Source: Saccharina japonica (taxonomy: Eukaryota > Sar > Phaeophyceae > Laminariales > Laminariaceae). Taken from it: a DNA stretch of 64,000 bases. The DNA lies in NCBI GenBank assembly GCA_008828725.1, contig MEHQ01000877.1, positions 203,639 to 267,638 of the forward strand, read 5' to 3'. Shown piece after piece: positions 11,062 to 22,909 of the stretch (positions are counted from its first letter, which is position 1; each line of letters opens with the position of its first letter). Position numbers and translations under genes: made by a program. The notes under the pieces are model-generated. The model saw only the letters and a program-made list of their open reading frames with translations. It did not search any database and was not told where the DNA came from.

Positions 11062-11548
11062 TGCCGGATGCGCTGTCCTCCGGGGGGTAGGGACCATGTG
11101 TTTTATGAGGCTGCTTGCTCGAGGAACTCTATACGTCTCCCAAAGACTGGACGCGTGCTACGGTAGAGGTAGCACTTTTGGCTGAATCGTTTTCTGAACG
11201 ATCGGGCTCCTTAACCCAAATTCGTCGTTTTTTTCATTTTTGTGGCGAACAATGTTTCAGAGTATACTTCGGTCAGGATATTTCTCATCCGGTAGCACTT
11301 TTATTTTCCTCCAAAATCATTTCTTCGGTGGGGGATGGCGCTCCTTAAGTGAGGAGCTCAGAAAAAACATGGTGCACCTCTATCGTAGTATGCGTCACTT
11401 TTGCAAGTGTTACCCGAACAAACATATGATGGCCTGACTGTTCACTGAAAAAATCGTGCAAATCAACGAGTTTGGGTTAAGGAGCCCGATCATTCACAGA
11501 CAAAAAAAAATGTGCGAAAAGCGACACCGTTATCGCAGCACGCGCCTA
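11062..11548 (+). mobile_element. Old M1 copy interrupted by a younger M1
   Basis: 5' half ends at 11149 (ccatgtgttttatgaggctg ... cccaaagactg). 3' half is 11401-11548 (tgttacccgaacaaacatat ... gcagcacgcgcc). The younger copy sits between them. Confidence 0.65.
11150..11396 (-). mobile_element. M1 element, intact, nested in an older M1
   Basis: 247 bp with both termini. Flanks are ACTG (11146-11149) and ACTT (11397-11400), a 4-bp duplication with one change. Confidence 0.85.
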
Positions 11549-12168
11549 GTCATCTGACGAAACGTAACATAATACGACAATTATCAGATAAAATAAATGT
11601 ATATATATATGGGAGGGGTAGAGGCTTGAGAGTTGAGAAGCTTCGTCCGTGTTTGTGATTAATACATGGGCTCCGACGGGGTTCACCCCGTCGACCCCGT
11701 ACGTAGCCGATAACTGTGTGGTTCAGCTGACAAAACAATTCACCGAGGGAGCACCTTCCTGTCAGTTTGTGGTGGTCGCTCTTGTTTTGTGAGAACGGTG
11801 ACGCCGTGCTTTCGGTCAAGGGCGGGGCGAAGCAACCCATCGGGGTGGAGTTGCATAAGAGCCGAGAGGGATTATAGGCGGGCGGGTAGGTAGCCCGTAG
11901 CCTGCACGTATACTAGTTTGTGCTTTTGACGTGGACGAAGAGAAACAGGCATCGAGAGGGCATTGCAGAAGAGGCGAAGTTGGCGTGTATAGGTGAGGGG
12001 GTGGAGGTAGATGTTCGACCCGGGTATTGATCGAGCAAGCACCAAAACGGAAACACCGAAGAGGAAGGAGGCTGTATAGGAGAGGGCCGGGGAGGATTGG
12101 GGGGCTCACACAATGCCCGAGGGCCATGTGCTGGACGATATTTGACGGCGCCTTCTCTTCGTCCCGAC

Positions 12169-12428
12169 GACTCGTGCTGCGATAGAGGCATCACGTTTTG
12201 GCTGAAACCGTTCTGAATGACTGGGCTCCTTAACCCGAATTCGTTGGACTTTCATATTTATGCTGCAATATTTATTCAGAGTATATACGTAGGTCATGAT
12301 GATGACCATCGGGTAGCACTTTATTTTCCTCTAAAATCAGTTTTTGACTTACTGTTGGTTTGGAGCTCCTCAAGCGAGACGTAGAAGCTCAGGAAAAAAC
12401 ATGGTCCGCCTCTACCGTAGCATGCGTC
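12169..12428 (-). mobile_element. M1 element
   Basis: 260 bp from gactcgtgctgcgatagagg to cctctaccgtagcatgcgtc. No matching 4-bp flanks, so probably an old copy. Confidence 0.75.
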
Positions 12429-12588
12429 TGCCTACCTTGCCTGTCGTGTACACATCAAAGAAACGAAAGTCCATAACATAATGTTTGCTTTCGGTTCCTT
12501 GAAAACAATACCGTTTATACTGGAGCCCGGGGAAACGCGGGGCCTATGAGGTAGGGTCTGCTTCTGGCTGAGCGAGATAACAATGGAC

Positions 12589-12690
12589 CCCCCGTAGCGA
12601 AACTGATTCTTGAAACTTGTACAGGATGTTCCGTGGGAAGCCCGACGTGCTTGATCCGGATCGAGCGCAGCCTTTCAAGGCATTCGTTTC
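12589..12690 (-). pseudogene. Antisense copy, exon 7-like relic
   Basis: Exactly 102 bp, as in the real exon 7, with AG before and gtccat after, and 34 open codons. Protein similarity is weak (starts ET, keeps G and IL at the right positions), so this rests on position, length and borders. Confidence 0.5.
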
Positions 12691-13798
12691 CTGGAAGGTT
12701 GACCAGATCGCGCACGTGAAGTGTTTTATGTTGCCGTTCATGCGAGGCCTAAACGGGATACAGACACGGGTCAGGGCGGGGAATGCAGCAATCGAAAAGG
12801 AGTTGCAATATATGGAAGAGGCTGTATCTGAGAGGGTCGACGGGACACAGGTACCGAAAAGGTGTTGGAATAGCTCTGGAGACTATATTTCATCAGGGGG
12901 GTTGATTCAGAATGAGAAACGTCAGAGCCTAACCAGAACTTCACGCGCGGCACCATCTACGAATGAAGGCCGACCATCCGACACTCTGACACCGCCGTTA
13001 GAGTTCTCACTATTCGCGCAAGACAAGGGACGTGCACACTCGCCAGCGCTGCACTAAACATTCAACGTATAAAAATGCACACTGCGGCAACAGGATACGA
13101 ATGTATTTAATCGGGTGCAAACGCAAGTAGGCGTACCAGCGAATGTTGAAGTGTGAGCTACGCAGTCCATACCGGGTACCCAGTACAGGCATGCATGCAC
13201 GACGAGGCGCAGGCAATACGCACGAGTGCGTGACAGTATATTATGCTCATGTACTCATTCCGGAAAGTCCTATATGCGACGAAACAACGAAGTTGCAGGG
13301 TTTGTCAGGTTCACAGATGTTCGGTACTTTATCAGCGAACACTTGTCTCTATATAACCAAAACGAATTGCCCTGAGGAGGTAGGTTGCAGTGCCTGCTCT
13401 TCTCTCCGACTGGTCGTGTGTCCTGCTGTGTACCTCAACACGGCGGTGGTTATACCGTGTCCTCCCTCAACTTGCGTTTGACACGATAAAGACAGCCCTC
13501 TCCTCTCTCCCCCCTTCCATTTAAACCCCACCGGCCATAAGATGCGCAACCACGAGCATTGTAGACGGCAATTCTTTGGGTGGTTGTTGGGCTTACCTAC
13601 TGTCACTACCAGTAGCCCAGCGGCCGAATATCTTCACATACTCCTGACTGTCCGTTGTGACTAAGCGTCGGTGACGGCGACGTATTTCACACAGTGCAGG
13701 GGCACTTAACAAGGGCGGATGGGGGGTATGGTCTCCTCTCGGCTTATTCGAACGGGGAACTCGTCGATGTACCTCACGCCCTAGTCGTGGAGCAGTGC
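12691..13798. other. Spacer, nothing recognised
   Basis: This corresponds to the exon 6-7 intron of the antisense pseudogene. A 146-codon open frame on the + strand (12617-13057) has no recognisable domain and is most likely chance. Confidence 0.5.
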
Positions 13799-14082
13799 GG
13801 ACTCGTGCTACGATATAGGTGGCACTTTTACCTGAACTTTGGTCTAAATGGCCTATTAAAGGCTCCGCAACTAAAATCGTCGGAACCTTATTCATGTGTT
13901 GCAGAAAAACTCATTTTGCACTCAATACCATCGGACTGTCCATCGGATAGCACCTATATTACCTTCAAAATTCGCTTCTGACTACTGCAGGTACTGCAGG
14001 CTACTGCAGGTATAGAGCTCTTCTAGTGACCACCCTCAGGAGATGTCCTGTATGCAGGTGCACCTCTACCGTAGCATGCGTT
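13799..14082 (-). mobile_element. M1 element with internal actgcaggt repeats
   Basis: Termini gactcgtgctacgata and cacctctaccgtagcatgcg. The right interior carries three copies of ctactgcaggt near 13982-14013. Inserted in the antisense pseudogene's exon 6-7 intron. Confidence 0.7.
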
Positions 14083-14269
14083 TCAACTCGCGCATGACAC
14101 GTAAACGCTTACCCATTGTTGCCTGAAAAGCCATCGCCGAGAGAAGGCGTGGTTCTACGGTGCGTCAGCAACTGGAAATGTGCGTTCGACCGAAACACCT
14201 ACTACAACAGCGGTAGGCTCGAGCTAAGTCGCACGACGGACACTACTGGAAATGCGCACTGCTCTTCAC

Positions 14270-14440
14270 CCTGATGAAGGGCTTGAAGGTCAGAGATGGG
14301 ATTCCGTCGACCACTTCGAACACGCTTTTGAATGCGACCGGGTCCACGTACCCATCCCCTCCGGTGGTTTAACGTGTAAATGCGGACGGCACGGTAGCGT
14401 GTGCGTTGCAGCGAAGGACCATGATGAACGTGCGTGTAGT
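14270..14440 (-). pseudogene. Antisense copy, exon 6 relic
   Basis: Reverse complement has acceptor gatcag, DYTH start and GYVDPVAF.SVFEVVDGIP, with donor gtgaag. 171 bp against 167: one extra base after CACG shifts the frame and one extra codon is present. A TAA replaces the Tyr codon before TTGG. Confidence 0.85.
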
Positions 14441-14869
14441 CTGATCACCACGCACGAGATACAACAAGACGGCGGAGATGCGTCAGAGCAAGAAACTATC
14501 GGGTCATTTAGTTTGCGCGGGCCACGAAGAACGGCAGCACACATCCCTAAGCCGTGTCGATCACGCCCACCACCATGACTCTTCCCTGGCACCAGGGCGC
14601 TCGCAACCCGTCCAGTACGGTCGCTTCAGATTACAGCCGGCGTTTATAAAATGTTAGACCATGTTATCTCAGACTAAGCGCGACCGATGAGTGACAGTTT
14701 GGGCAAGGGTACCGTAGTGTGTTATAACCGAACTACAGTACGACAATCATAAATAATCGTACAGTAGTAATCTCCAGTAGAGTAGTGTTCGGTTTGTGTG
14801 GCGTCCATGGGGTTTTCTAGTCGGGGTATGTATGCGTACGGCCTTTCCCCAAAGTCAGGCTTTGCGTGA

Positions 14870-14940
14870 CTCATGGAGGTCTCGGAGCTAAGAGCCCCAG
14901 AAAACGAAGTATGATGCTCCCTATTCTGTAGCACGCGCCG
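14870..14940 (-). mobile_element. M1 fragment, right end
   Basis: Keeps ctcggagctaagagcccc and tctgtagcacgcgcc from the M1 end; the rest is lost. Confidence 0.4.
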
Positions 14941-14955
14941 TGCAATGTGGCCTAC

Positions 14956-15019
14956 CGAGAGGTTCGTCCGTTTCATCGAGGATTTCACGGAATTACCGGG
15001 TAACCTTCTCGGTCAGCGT
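14956..15019 (-). pseudogene. Antisense copy, exon 5 relic with TAA
   Basis: Exactly 64 bp with acceptor atcggcag and donor gtaggc. Reads TLTEKVTR, stop, FREILDETDEPLG; the stop replaces a Tyr codon. Confidence 0.88.
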
Positions 15020-15282
15020 CTGCCGATATATAGAATATGGACAACCGGTAACGCCATCAGCAGGAGCCGGGGGCCACAGGCCGGGGGCAGAGTCAGCATC
15101 GACCTTGAAATGTCCACGGCATCCACTCCCCTGTGACGGAGACCGGACCATGGGATCCAATACCCTGAGGTATATACTCACCTAATAGAACAAACACCTA
15201 ACGAAACCTTCGCCTATGGATAATAAGCGCCAAGCTATCCCGCAAAGGTTTCACCATGACAATTGTACCCATGGCAATTTAC

Positions 15283-15383
15283 CCCCGTGGGGAATACTTC
15301 TCTTTACCCCGACTAACCCGTGCAGGTGTAACGAGAGCGGAACGCTGCATCGGTGAAGGCCAAGCTCGTCGTGAAGTTAAACG
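15283..15383 (-). pseudogene. Antisense copy, exon 4 relic with stops
   Basis: 101 bp against 102. Reads FNFTTSLAFTDAAFRS and ends in REVFPTG; TAG and TAA interrupt the glycine-rich part. Acceptor gacaag, donor gtaaat. Confidence 0.82.
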
Positions 15384-16047
15384 CTTGTCAATTTTACCAC
15401 ACGTCATATATCATCGGCACACCAACAACAGGCAGCAGGCTGCTAAAGTATGGGATATGAAATCATGGGCAGTACGAAGTAGAGATAAATGCTATGGGTA
15501 AACAGGGTCAAGGGTTAACCCCACACCTTGATGGCCTTGACGGGACTCTCTCTCCAAATGAAATAACTACCACATATACCGGTCATCGTCCTACTTGGAT
15601 CGCACAACTTGGTATTGCTGTTCGCACATATGTTTGGGACAATACTTGTGTAGAGCGGGTGATCACTATTAGCAGTAGTAAGGGACCGTGAGAAACGAGG
15701 GGTAGGCGACCAAAGAAACGTTAGGTAGACCACCTGAAAAACGCAATGTATACAGGTATGCTCCCTGCCAAACGTCAGATAGGCCAGCTACTGTCATAAC
15801 CACCACGTAGATTTCCTGTACCACCGTGTAGCAGGGTTCTACAGGATGTCCAGGACACGGCTGGTGTGCATGCGTACGAGGAAAATCCAGGTGGGCGACG
15901 TATGTGGTGGCAGGGGAACACGGAGTTTGTATCAGTGTATTACGGTATAGGAGAATGTCAACATCACCACCAACTAACTAAGCGAAAACGACGGGTGTAA
16001 TTGGCATGTTTATTCCGGGCAGTAGGGGGCCAGACCATGGGGCTCAC

Positions 16048-16131
16048 CTCGGGCACACGGATCCAGGTAGACCACAACTTTGCGTTGATGGAAGGTGATA
16101 CAGAGGCCAGAAGGTATGCCCTGAACGAGGA
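16048..16131 (-). pseudogene. Antisense copy, exon 3 relic (frame open)
   Basis: 84 bp, one codon longer than the real exon 3. Reads FRAYLLASVSPSINAKLWST followed by WIRVPE, matching the RAYL..PGS..NGK.WPSWLRVPE exon. Acceptor ttggcag, donor gtgagc. Confidence 0.85.
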
Positions 16132-16410
16132 CTGCCAAGTCCGAAAGAGACAGACCAATAATCGAGAGCAGTCCTTCCATCCGAAGTTTTGTTGTGTTTA
16201 CCACCCGATGTTAACTGTGCACCGCGAGTTTTACTCATCGTCGATCGCATGTACATATTCCAAGAACGAAGGATAATGCTTCCCACGCGAGCTACTCGGC
16301 AGTGTAGAGTGGTGCTCGGTTTCAATCGTGATGCAGAGTCGATCGAGCAGCCAGATGGTCTACCGCAGTCACATTGATTGGTCGAGTTGAACTGCGGGTG
16401 AGACATTCAC

Positions 16411-16518
16411 GTATGTATACGTACGTCTATATTCCAATATTCAAAGAAGAAGATATAATTACTTGGGGTTGACCCCCGCCTGCCTGCGAATACCTGTGTG
16501 GTGGGTAAACCACCGGTA
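16411..16518 (-). pseudogene. Antisense copy, possible exon 2 relic
   Basis: The stretch gcaggcaggcgg aligns with the AGRR codons of exon 2 and a loose match follows. The GDS codons are not recognisable. Identification depends on its place next to exon 3. Confidence 0.35.
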
Positions 16519-17333
16519 CTGCTGCGGTGGTGGTGTCGATTTTGTGACTCGTATCGTGCACTCTCCTGTGCTCGGCGAGTATATATATATATATTGTATA
16601 TCAACCAGTAGTTATTAATACGTGCTGTTGTTGTCGCTGTTCTGGTGTTGCTGATGTGCTGCTCCTCTGAAGTTGTTGTGCTTTGTGATGCTGCTGTTGC
16701 TGCTGCTGCCCTGGTACTGATTACGGGGGGCGCATACCTGGGCCAATCCTGCCCTACAAGGTGTGTTAACCCCAGCTGCCCTCTGGCGGATCGCTGATTT
16801 AGCTGGGGCTCATGGAGACACAGTGCACTGCGATAATTTTCCCGTGGCACAACTTAGGGTTAAGGCGCACCCGGATCATACATCCTTCCATACATGTACA
16901 CAAATCCAACAACTCAGGCACGAAACCTTCACCCCCCGGGTCGATGCCGCCGCGCAAGGTGTCGAAACCCCAACCCCGTCGTCTGATCGATGGTTTGGTT
17001 GGGGCTCATGGTCGAGCTCAAGCCGCACCTGGGCATCATTATCCCCCATCAACGGATGATAAATATGTTCATCCACGTACAACTCCAACCACCCGGGAAC
17101 AAAGCGCGGACATGCCCAGGGTCGATACCAGCCCGCACGATGGTCCTTACATTCCCGTTCAGAGTGTGGCATGTCATACATCACAGTCATACATCACAGT
17201 AAACGCGCACTACCATATCAGGTACTTTAAACTATATTGTATGGGAGAAGCGGCGCTAGCACCACAGGCATATCCATGGCCGTACCGGTAGGAATATCCG
17301 AGATGGGTATTATATTATACCAGGTATGATGTA

Positions 17334-17440
17334 ACGCGCGATCGAAGTATTTACACTCAGCTACGAAGATGAGTTTCGACGAAATCCTCGAGCTCACAGA
17401 TGTTGTTTTTTATTTTTATTTTTTAAAATAATATGATATA
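17334..17440 (+). repeat. R3 repeat, partial copy
   Basis: cgcgatcgaagtattt ... tcgacgaaatcctcgagctc matches the element at 9195-9477 in inverse orientation. Confidence 0.6.
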
Positions 17441-17494
17441 TACAGATGTCAGATTTTGCATACAGTACGAGTAATACGACTCTGTGTGTTGTTT

Positions 17495-17715
17495 TCACAT
17501 ATTTTTTTGTTTTTTTCCCCATCCCACTCATTATTATCTTCGCACTTCCTCCGTCTTTCTCCCTCCCTATTAATGGTCGTAACTCAGATCCGGGGTCACA
17601 AAGTAGGCTCCTCTCCCTCCTCTCCCACCACTACGGTTCTTGCCTTGCATTTTTATCGCGAGAATATTCCAGCACTTTCCTCCCTCGTCAGCTCTCGTCG
17701 AGTTTTGCTATTAAT
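17495..17715 (-). mobile_element. SINE copy, tRNA-like head missing
   Basis: Minus-strand body shared with 22910-23241, including ggatctgagttacgac and a 3' end gggatgggg followed by A-rich sequence. Truncated before the tRNA-related part, as usual for retroposons. Confidence 0.65.
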
Positions 17716-17809
17716 ACGGGTAGTGTCTGCCCTTATTCCTATAATCCTAGAGACATACCATTTCTACGTATGTATGGTTACCGACACTATACCTAGTGTA
17801 CTGTAGTGT

Positions 17810-18180
17810 GTGTTGTATTCACATTAAACCCGTTTTTTCGACCCAACCACATCATCAGTACACCCAGTCAGTGTCTGTCCTGATTCCTAATCCTAGAGAG
17901 ATACAAATTATGTGGTCATACTCGGGTCACAGACTGTGAAACAGAAAAAAATAAATAAATAAAATCACCGCAATTAGTGGGTAAAGCAAGTGAGATGCTA
18001 ACGTACCGGGTACGAGAAACTGAGAACACAAAACGACTCGAGCCGAACCGAAAAATGAGAACAAGAAGACAAATAAAAAAAACGAATTCTGAAACGTGAG
18101 CCAGAGAAAAACCAAAACAAAATAAACGCAAATGGATGGGTAAAGGAGGTGAAAAGTCAACGTACCGGGTACGATCATAT
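17810..18180. repeat. R4 repeat, copy 1
   Basis: Shares cacattaaacccgtt, cctagagagatacaaattat and accgggtacgag blocks with 43260-43530, and the first 90 bp with 45660-45745 (inverted). It contains an internal duplication ending in gtaccgggtacga. Class unknown. Confidence 0.6.
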
Positions 18181-19725
18181 AATTTTCTTCAGCTGGTGTT
18201 ACGAATTTAGGCCGTATGATGTACTCCACCAGTAATGCTCTCAATATTGATATTTCTTCAAATCGGAACATTTCAAACTGTTGTTTCTCTTTCCTAATCC
18301 GGGGGGGGCTAGTAAACAGGACAGAATATTGTTTGTAAAAATACGGCAATATCGAGATTTATTTGTGTTCGTGCTGTAGGTCCTATATACTATGGGCTCC
18401 CGTGATAGGATTTATACAAAATATTCACACTATGCGTACCACACGCATACGTGTACACTGCTGTAGTACACATACGTATACGCACCGCAAACATGGTGGC
18501 TGTATACGAGTACACAACAGTACGTAGTGCAGTACAGTACTTTCATGGTTTTAATATTTTCCCTCTCTCCCCCTCTTCTGTACTTTTGAATTCGATCACC
18601 GAGCCTCCCCTCAGGTGAGAATGGTATATAGGCAGGATGAAAGGCCTCTACTATCGCAAGGCCGACCATGCGACGATTACCGTTTGCAACCCCCTGTGTC
18701 TCGTCGGAAACGAGTTAAATGTTTTGGTAGCGCCGGCGTAAGGAGACTGCAACTTGTCTTCACTATACATACGACTCCTCAATAAACAGTATCCTCCATC
18801 TTTTGTGCTCAGGAAGTCTGACCTCACTATGTGCGCTCCTTACGTTTCGAGTTCCACTGCATACTCTTGTGTTGATTTCAGGCAATGTTCTCGGTAACTT
18901 CTGTGTACGCCAGCTATATATTATATGTGCCATGTAGTTTCCGAGATGATCATGCTCCTCTTACATATGTACATATACACATACATCTTCTACGTGTTCG
19001 AAGTTCGAGACATTGATTGGCAGGGTAGACAGGCGTCGCGCAGGCAGCTTACTTATTGAATGTCGCCTTGGAGTTTTTTTGTGATAAAAGGGACACATCA
19101 CATCGTCAGTGTGAACACAGACTTCAAGTAATTACCTCGTAAAAAACAAAAATAAGTGCAGAAGAAGGGTGCAGAAGAAGTATATAGAAGCTCTGGTAGT
19201 TGCCTCTTTCACGAAATCCCAACGAGAAATTAGACCCTGGTTGTGGCTTGCTCTAAGACCGAGACCAGCACGGCCGCAGCCAGAATGGTTGCCTGACCAC
19301 CACAGCAGTCTGAGTTTGGGCCCCAGGGCCGTGGAATCCAGTACGGCCCCTTATTATTATGTGGGGTGGGAGCAGGTATTTCTGTTGCTCAGTCTGGCAG
19401 CCAAGCGTTCGTGGGCACGTACATATGATGCAGAAGCCACAGCCATCCGACATGCGTAACGCATGCCTGTGTGCTTCGGAACGAGTATACGAGTCTCTAC
19501 TATGGTATGCGTACAGTACCGGCCCGCGCATAAGAAACCAGAAATCGGGCTTTGGCTGACTTTCTTATTTGAGGAAGGGGTGTGCCCAACACTAACTTCA
19601 GTATAATAGCTGTCGACTTTCTTATTTCCCCCGTAATGTTTAGGGTGAGTTTCTTGTGGGGCACTTTCTTATGAGAGGGCCAGGGATAGGGTATTGGCCA
19701 AAGAAACACATTATGCGTGTCTGGT

Positions 19726-20031
19726 CAAGGGCGCACAAAAAAAACGTTATCGACACCACACCCCCCCCCCCTATATTGGAGGGAAGAAACCGGACCGTTG
19801 TGATCCCAGAATACAATAAGTCAAGTTTTTTTTTAATTACCCCCCCCCCCCCCCGACCAGCGAAAAAAAATAGGGGGGGTCTCTAAAACCAAGTTAAAAA
19901 AGGGAACAAAAAACGAAAAAAAAAATGGTTTTTGCTCATTTCGTCCTGTGATCACAGCGATCCGGTTTGTTTTTCATTCTGACCTTCCTACGTGTGTGGT
20001 GTCGTTTTTTTTTTTTTTTTGTGCGCCCTTG
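19726..20031 (+). mobile_element. hAT-like MITE, copy 1
   Basis: Termini CAAGGGCGCAC / GTGCGCCCTTG form a perfect inverted repeat. Flanks GTCTGGTC and GTCTGTTC suggest a 7-8 bp target duplication. Interior has long homopolymers; no ORF. An inverted copy lies at 21496-21821. Confidence 0.78.
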
Positions 20032-21495
20032 GTCTGTTCGGAAGTTCTGCAACACAACCTCGCAGACCGCAGGGCGAAGTGTACCTACCTTTCGTAAGCC
20101 GCCTTGAAGAGAGCGCTACGCTTGTTCTTGCATACTGCGCTATCCACATGGCCACCGCGGTGTGGGGGATCACCTGAGGTTCCGGCTCATATGCTACTAT
20201 TTAGTTTATCATCTGCAGTTGACTCGTGCATATACTCTCCTCGCTGGCCGCGCGTTCCGCGCAGGCACTGCTGTACCCTGGTCACGTATGGTAGTCTACC
20301 AGCTGTCCCACCTTAGGGCTGGCTACGTACGACATTTGGCACCATTTCATATATCAACTACTTATTTGGCACCTGGCCGGCTGGTGTTACGTACGCTTTG
20401 TTTGTTGTGACTACTATTTAATATGAATAATACGTGTACCGCCCATACGATCGAGCAAACCGCTTGAATCGTAAAGCGTGAGGCGTCCCCTCAGAAGCTT
20501 GGCAGGAATTTCGAACGATATGCAATGCAATGGTAGGCATGTGCGAAGATAAACTAAATAGTGCGAAGATCTTGCGAAGATAATAAATGGGATGGGAAAA
20601 AAAAACAAAAAGGCCGTGGGATTGTATATCCGGGTAGCACAAGCGAAGTCTCTCCAAAAAATGTTTTGGGTGACAGGTGAGGTATAAGGAGCCTCAGACA
20701 AAACATGATGCACCTTAGGCGTAGCATGCGTCTGCATCCTGGACCTGGGCTACGAGTACTCGTAGGCTACAAGCGGATTTGTTTCCCGATGCTCATACGA
20801 GTACACATAATATGTACAACCGCTGATCTGGCGACCCAGCGCAACTTGTGATACGATAGGCTTTTCGCCATATTGATTTGTGAACTGATTTCTTTTTTTT
20901 GTGGAATACGAGCTTCCTAACTTTCACAAGTTTGAAAATGAATGACCAAGGTAAATAAGTTATGGCAAAACGCTCTCCGACAACAACGAACGGCCCATTG
21001 GACTAGGAAACCTAATAACACTGGCTGCTGGCTGCCACAATCGGGTAAATGCATGAACGCCCACACTGCTTGTGGATCCGGCTCTACCTCGCAGCGCTCC
21101 TCGTGTAACAACGTGTTCGCCCTTTCGATTGTGGGGGAATATAGGCTGATCACATATTGCTTTTTTTTTGCGGACTATTAATAGGAACACTTTCCTGGCG
21201 GGATTGAGGTGCGGGAGCAGGTACTCGGAGAGTCCTGGATAGCCGTAATGCCCGGAATCCGCAGACACATATACAGCTCCATATATACCCACGTTGCATT
21301 CGTGCAGTGGTGGGTGCTTGTAGGGCTTGGATGAACGAATGCTGCAGCAGTGCGATGACCTGAACTGTTCTAGAAATGAATACATTTGGCAACGAAATCA
21401 CAAGCAGTAAAATCGAATCCATAGACACCAACGCTGGCCCAATGAACCCGCACACCGACGTATGATACCAATATGTGGTAATTTTGAAGCGTACT
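20032..21495. other. Segment between the two hAT-like copies
   Basis: 1.46 kb. Contains a SINE tail fragment (20575-20611) and a partial M1 (20612-20732). Nothing else is recognised; no convincing transposase-like frame. Confidence 0.55.
20612..20732 (-). mobile_element. M1 fragment next to a SINE tail
   Basis: ggccgtgggattgtatatcc to gtagcatgcgtc is the right half of an M1. Immediately left, 20575-20611 is a SINE 3' end (aataaatgggatggg and A-run), suggesting the SINE landed in the M1. Confidence 0.6.
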
Positions 21496-21821
21496 CAAGG
21501 GCGCACAAAAAAAAAAGGGAGCAAAAAAAAAAAAACGACACCACACACGTATTAATAGGAAGGTCAGAATGAAAAACAAACCGGATCGCTGTGATCACAG
21601 GACGAAATGAGCAAAAAACATTTTTTTTTCGTTTTTTGTTCCCTTTTTTTACTTGGTTTTAGAGACCCCCCCTATTTTTTTTTCGCTGGTGGGGGGGGGG
21701 GTGGGGGGGGGGGGGTAATTAAAAAAAAACTTGACTTATTGTTTTCTGGGATCACAACGGTCCGGTTTCTTCCCTCCAATATAGGGGGGGTGTCGATAAC
21801 TTTGTTTTTTGTGCGCCCTTG
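21496..21821 (-). mobile_element. hAT-like MITE, copy 2 (inverted)
   Basis: Same termini as 19726-20031, opposite orientation. Flanks GCGTACTC on both sides, with one G shared with the terminus, a 7-8 bp target duplication. Nearly the same interior. Confidence 0.8.
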
Positions 21822-22909
21822 GCGTACTCGTAAATTGCGATGTTTTGCGAAGTTTCGGTTGCCACTGATATGTATACAACACTGGTTTGTGTCAGGGCGT
21901 CGATTAATTTCAGCATGAATATTTCATTCTCAAAACTGACGCCAGCCAGCAGCCGAGAGCGCCTGCTGTTGTAGCGCGCGTATAGGCACAATTCTGCCTC
22001 CTTCAGATAGAGGTTTGGGCCGTACTCGTACTCCGCTCGCGTGAGAGTGGCTGGTAATGACGAGATTAAAAAAAGTTAATAATGTGGTTTCGACAGCGTA
22101 GGAACAGTCTTGTCTTGGTGTCGTTTGCCTTGCGTACACATCGTTGAGGAGGAAGTGTTCAACTTAGCGTTACTTGGGGTAGCAAAAATACTCGTGTGTG
22201 CGTACAGCGTGAAAATCAGTATATATATCGGAAAACATTGATTCGCGTATGATGGCAACACAAGCGTATACTTGCGTAGTTTAGCGCTTACAGCGCGAAT
22301 AACAATGCCGGTACTCGTACGTAAATACGAGTATAATACGAGCTTCACGTATCAGAGCGTGAAACCGGACTCCTTACTGGTGTCATCATACGTGCTACGC
22401 GCGTGAATGCGCGCCAGGAGCGCAAAGAGTGAAAATATTCCGCTTAAAAATTAACCCACGGTCGAAAAATACTTCATGAACGTCATGTCAATGGCGCCGG
22501 GTCGAAGCCGACCTTCTGTTTTTTAGAGAAAACGCTCTATTCCGCCCGACATGAAGAGTTGCCATTTCTTTCAAAGGTAGAACTTGAAGAATTATCCGGG
22601 AGACGTCGCCCCGTGGAGCCAGTCGATGTGTGGTTCAAAGAGCGAGGTTCATAAAATGAATTGATGATGCGTGTGGAGGCTCTGTCTCTGTGAAGGGGGG
22701 TGGCAAAGGTGGCGCCGAAGTGTCTATGAACACCATTTGTGAAGAAGAAGAAAGCACGTACTCGTAGTTTGAAAAGGCGCTTATGTGGCCAGTGAGGAAA
22801 GAAGGTGGAGTTTAGAGACAAGAATAACAGAAGAGGAATTACCGAGGTGGGGGATGCCTCCACCCGATCATCGCGGATCAGTGCCCATGCTTCGGGCAGT
22901 TTTTTTTTT
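21822..22909. other. Spacer, nothing recognised
   Basis: No gene and no repeat that I can match elsewhere in the window. Short palindromic acgagta/tactcgt motifs occur repeatedly (22023-22330). Confidence 0.5.

Larger units (their letters stand above)
10857..12168. other. Spacer after gene 1, transposon remnants only
   Basis: No gene recognised. It contains the nested M1 pair at 11062-11548. Remaining sequence 10857-11061 and 11549-12168 shows no feature I can name; the open frames there are short and unsupported. Confidence 0.6.
12589..16518 (-). pseudogene. Antisense decayed copy of the GDSL hydrolase gene
   Basis: Exon relics lie in gene order on the minus strand: exon 2-like 16411-16518, exon 3 16048-16131, exon 4 15283-15383, exon 5 14956-15019, exon 6 14270-14440, exon 7-like 12589-12690. 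Exons 4, 5 and 6 contain stop codons (in exon 5 a conserved Tyr codon became TAA; exon 6 also has an extra base). Exon 6 has lost the GxND motif and exon 2 the GDS motif. Exons 1, 8, 9 and 10 were not found. AG/GT borders persist on most exons, so the loss is not ancient, or only parts decayed. It lies inverted between genes 1 and 2 and marks a fourth copy in the array. Not expected to give a working protein. Confidence 0.8.
16541..19725. other. Spacer with SINE-like and low-complexity repeats
   Basis: No gene recognised. Holds a TA run at 16580-16595, an R3 copy, a truncated SINE and an R4 repeat. Between 18181 and 19725 I see only a Pol-type CT-rich repeat (18541-18620, similar to 41996-42080) and unassigned sequence. 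Confidence 0.5.

Noticed and set aside
12617..13057. 146-codon + strand open frame
   Set aside because: No motif, no splice context, and it overlaps the antisense exon 7 relic.
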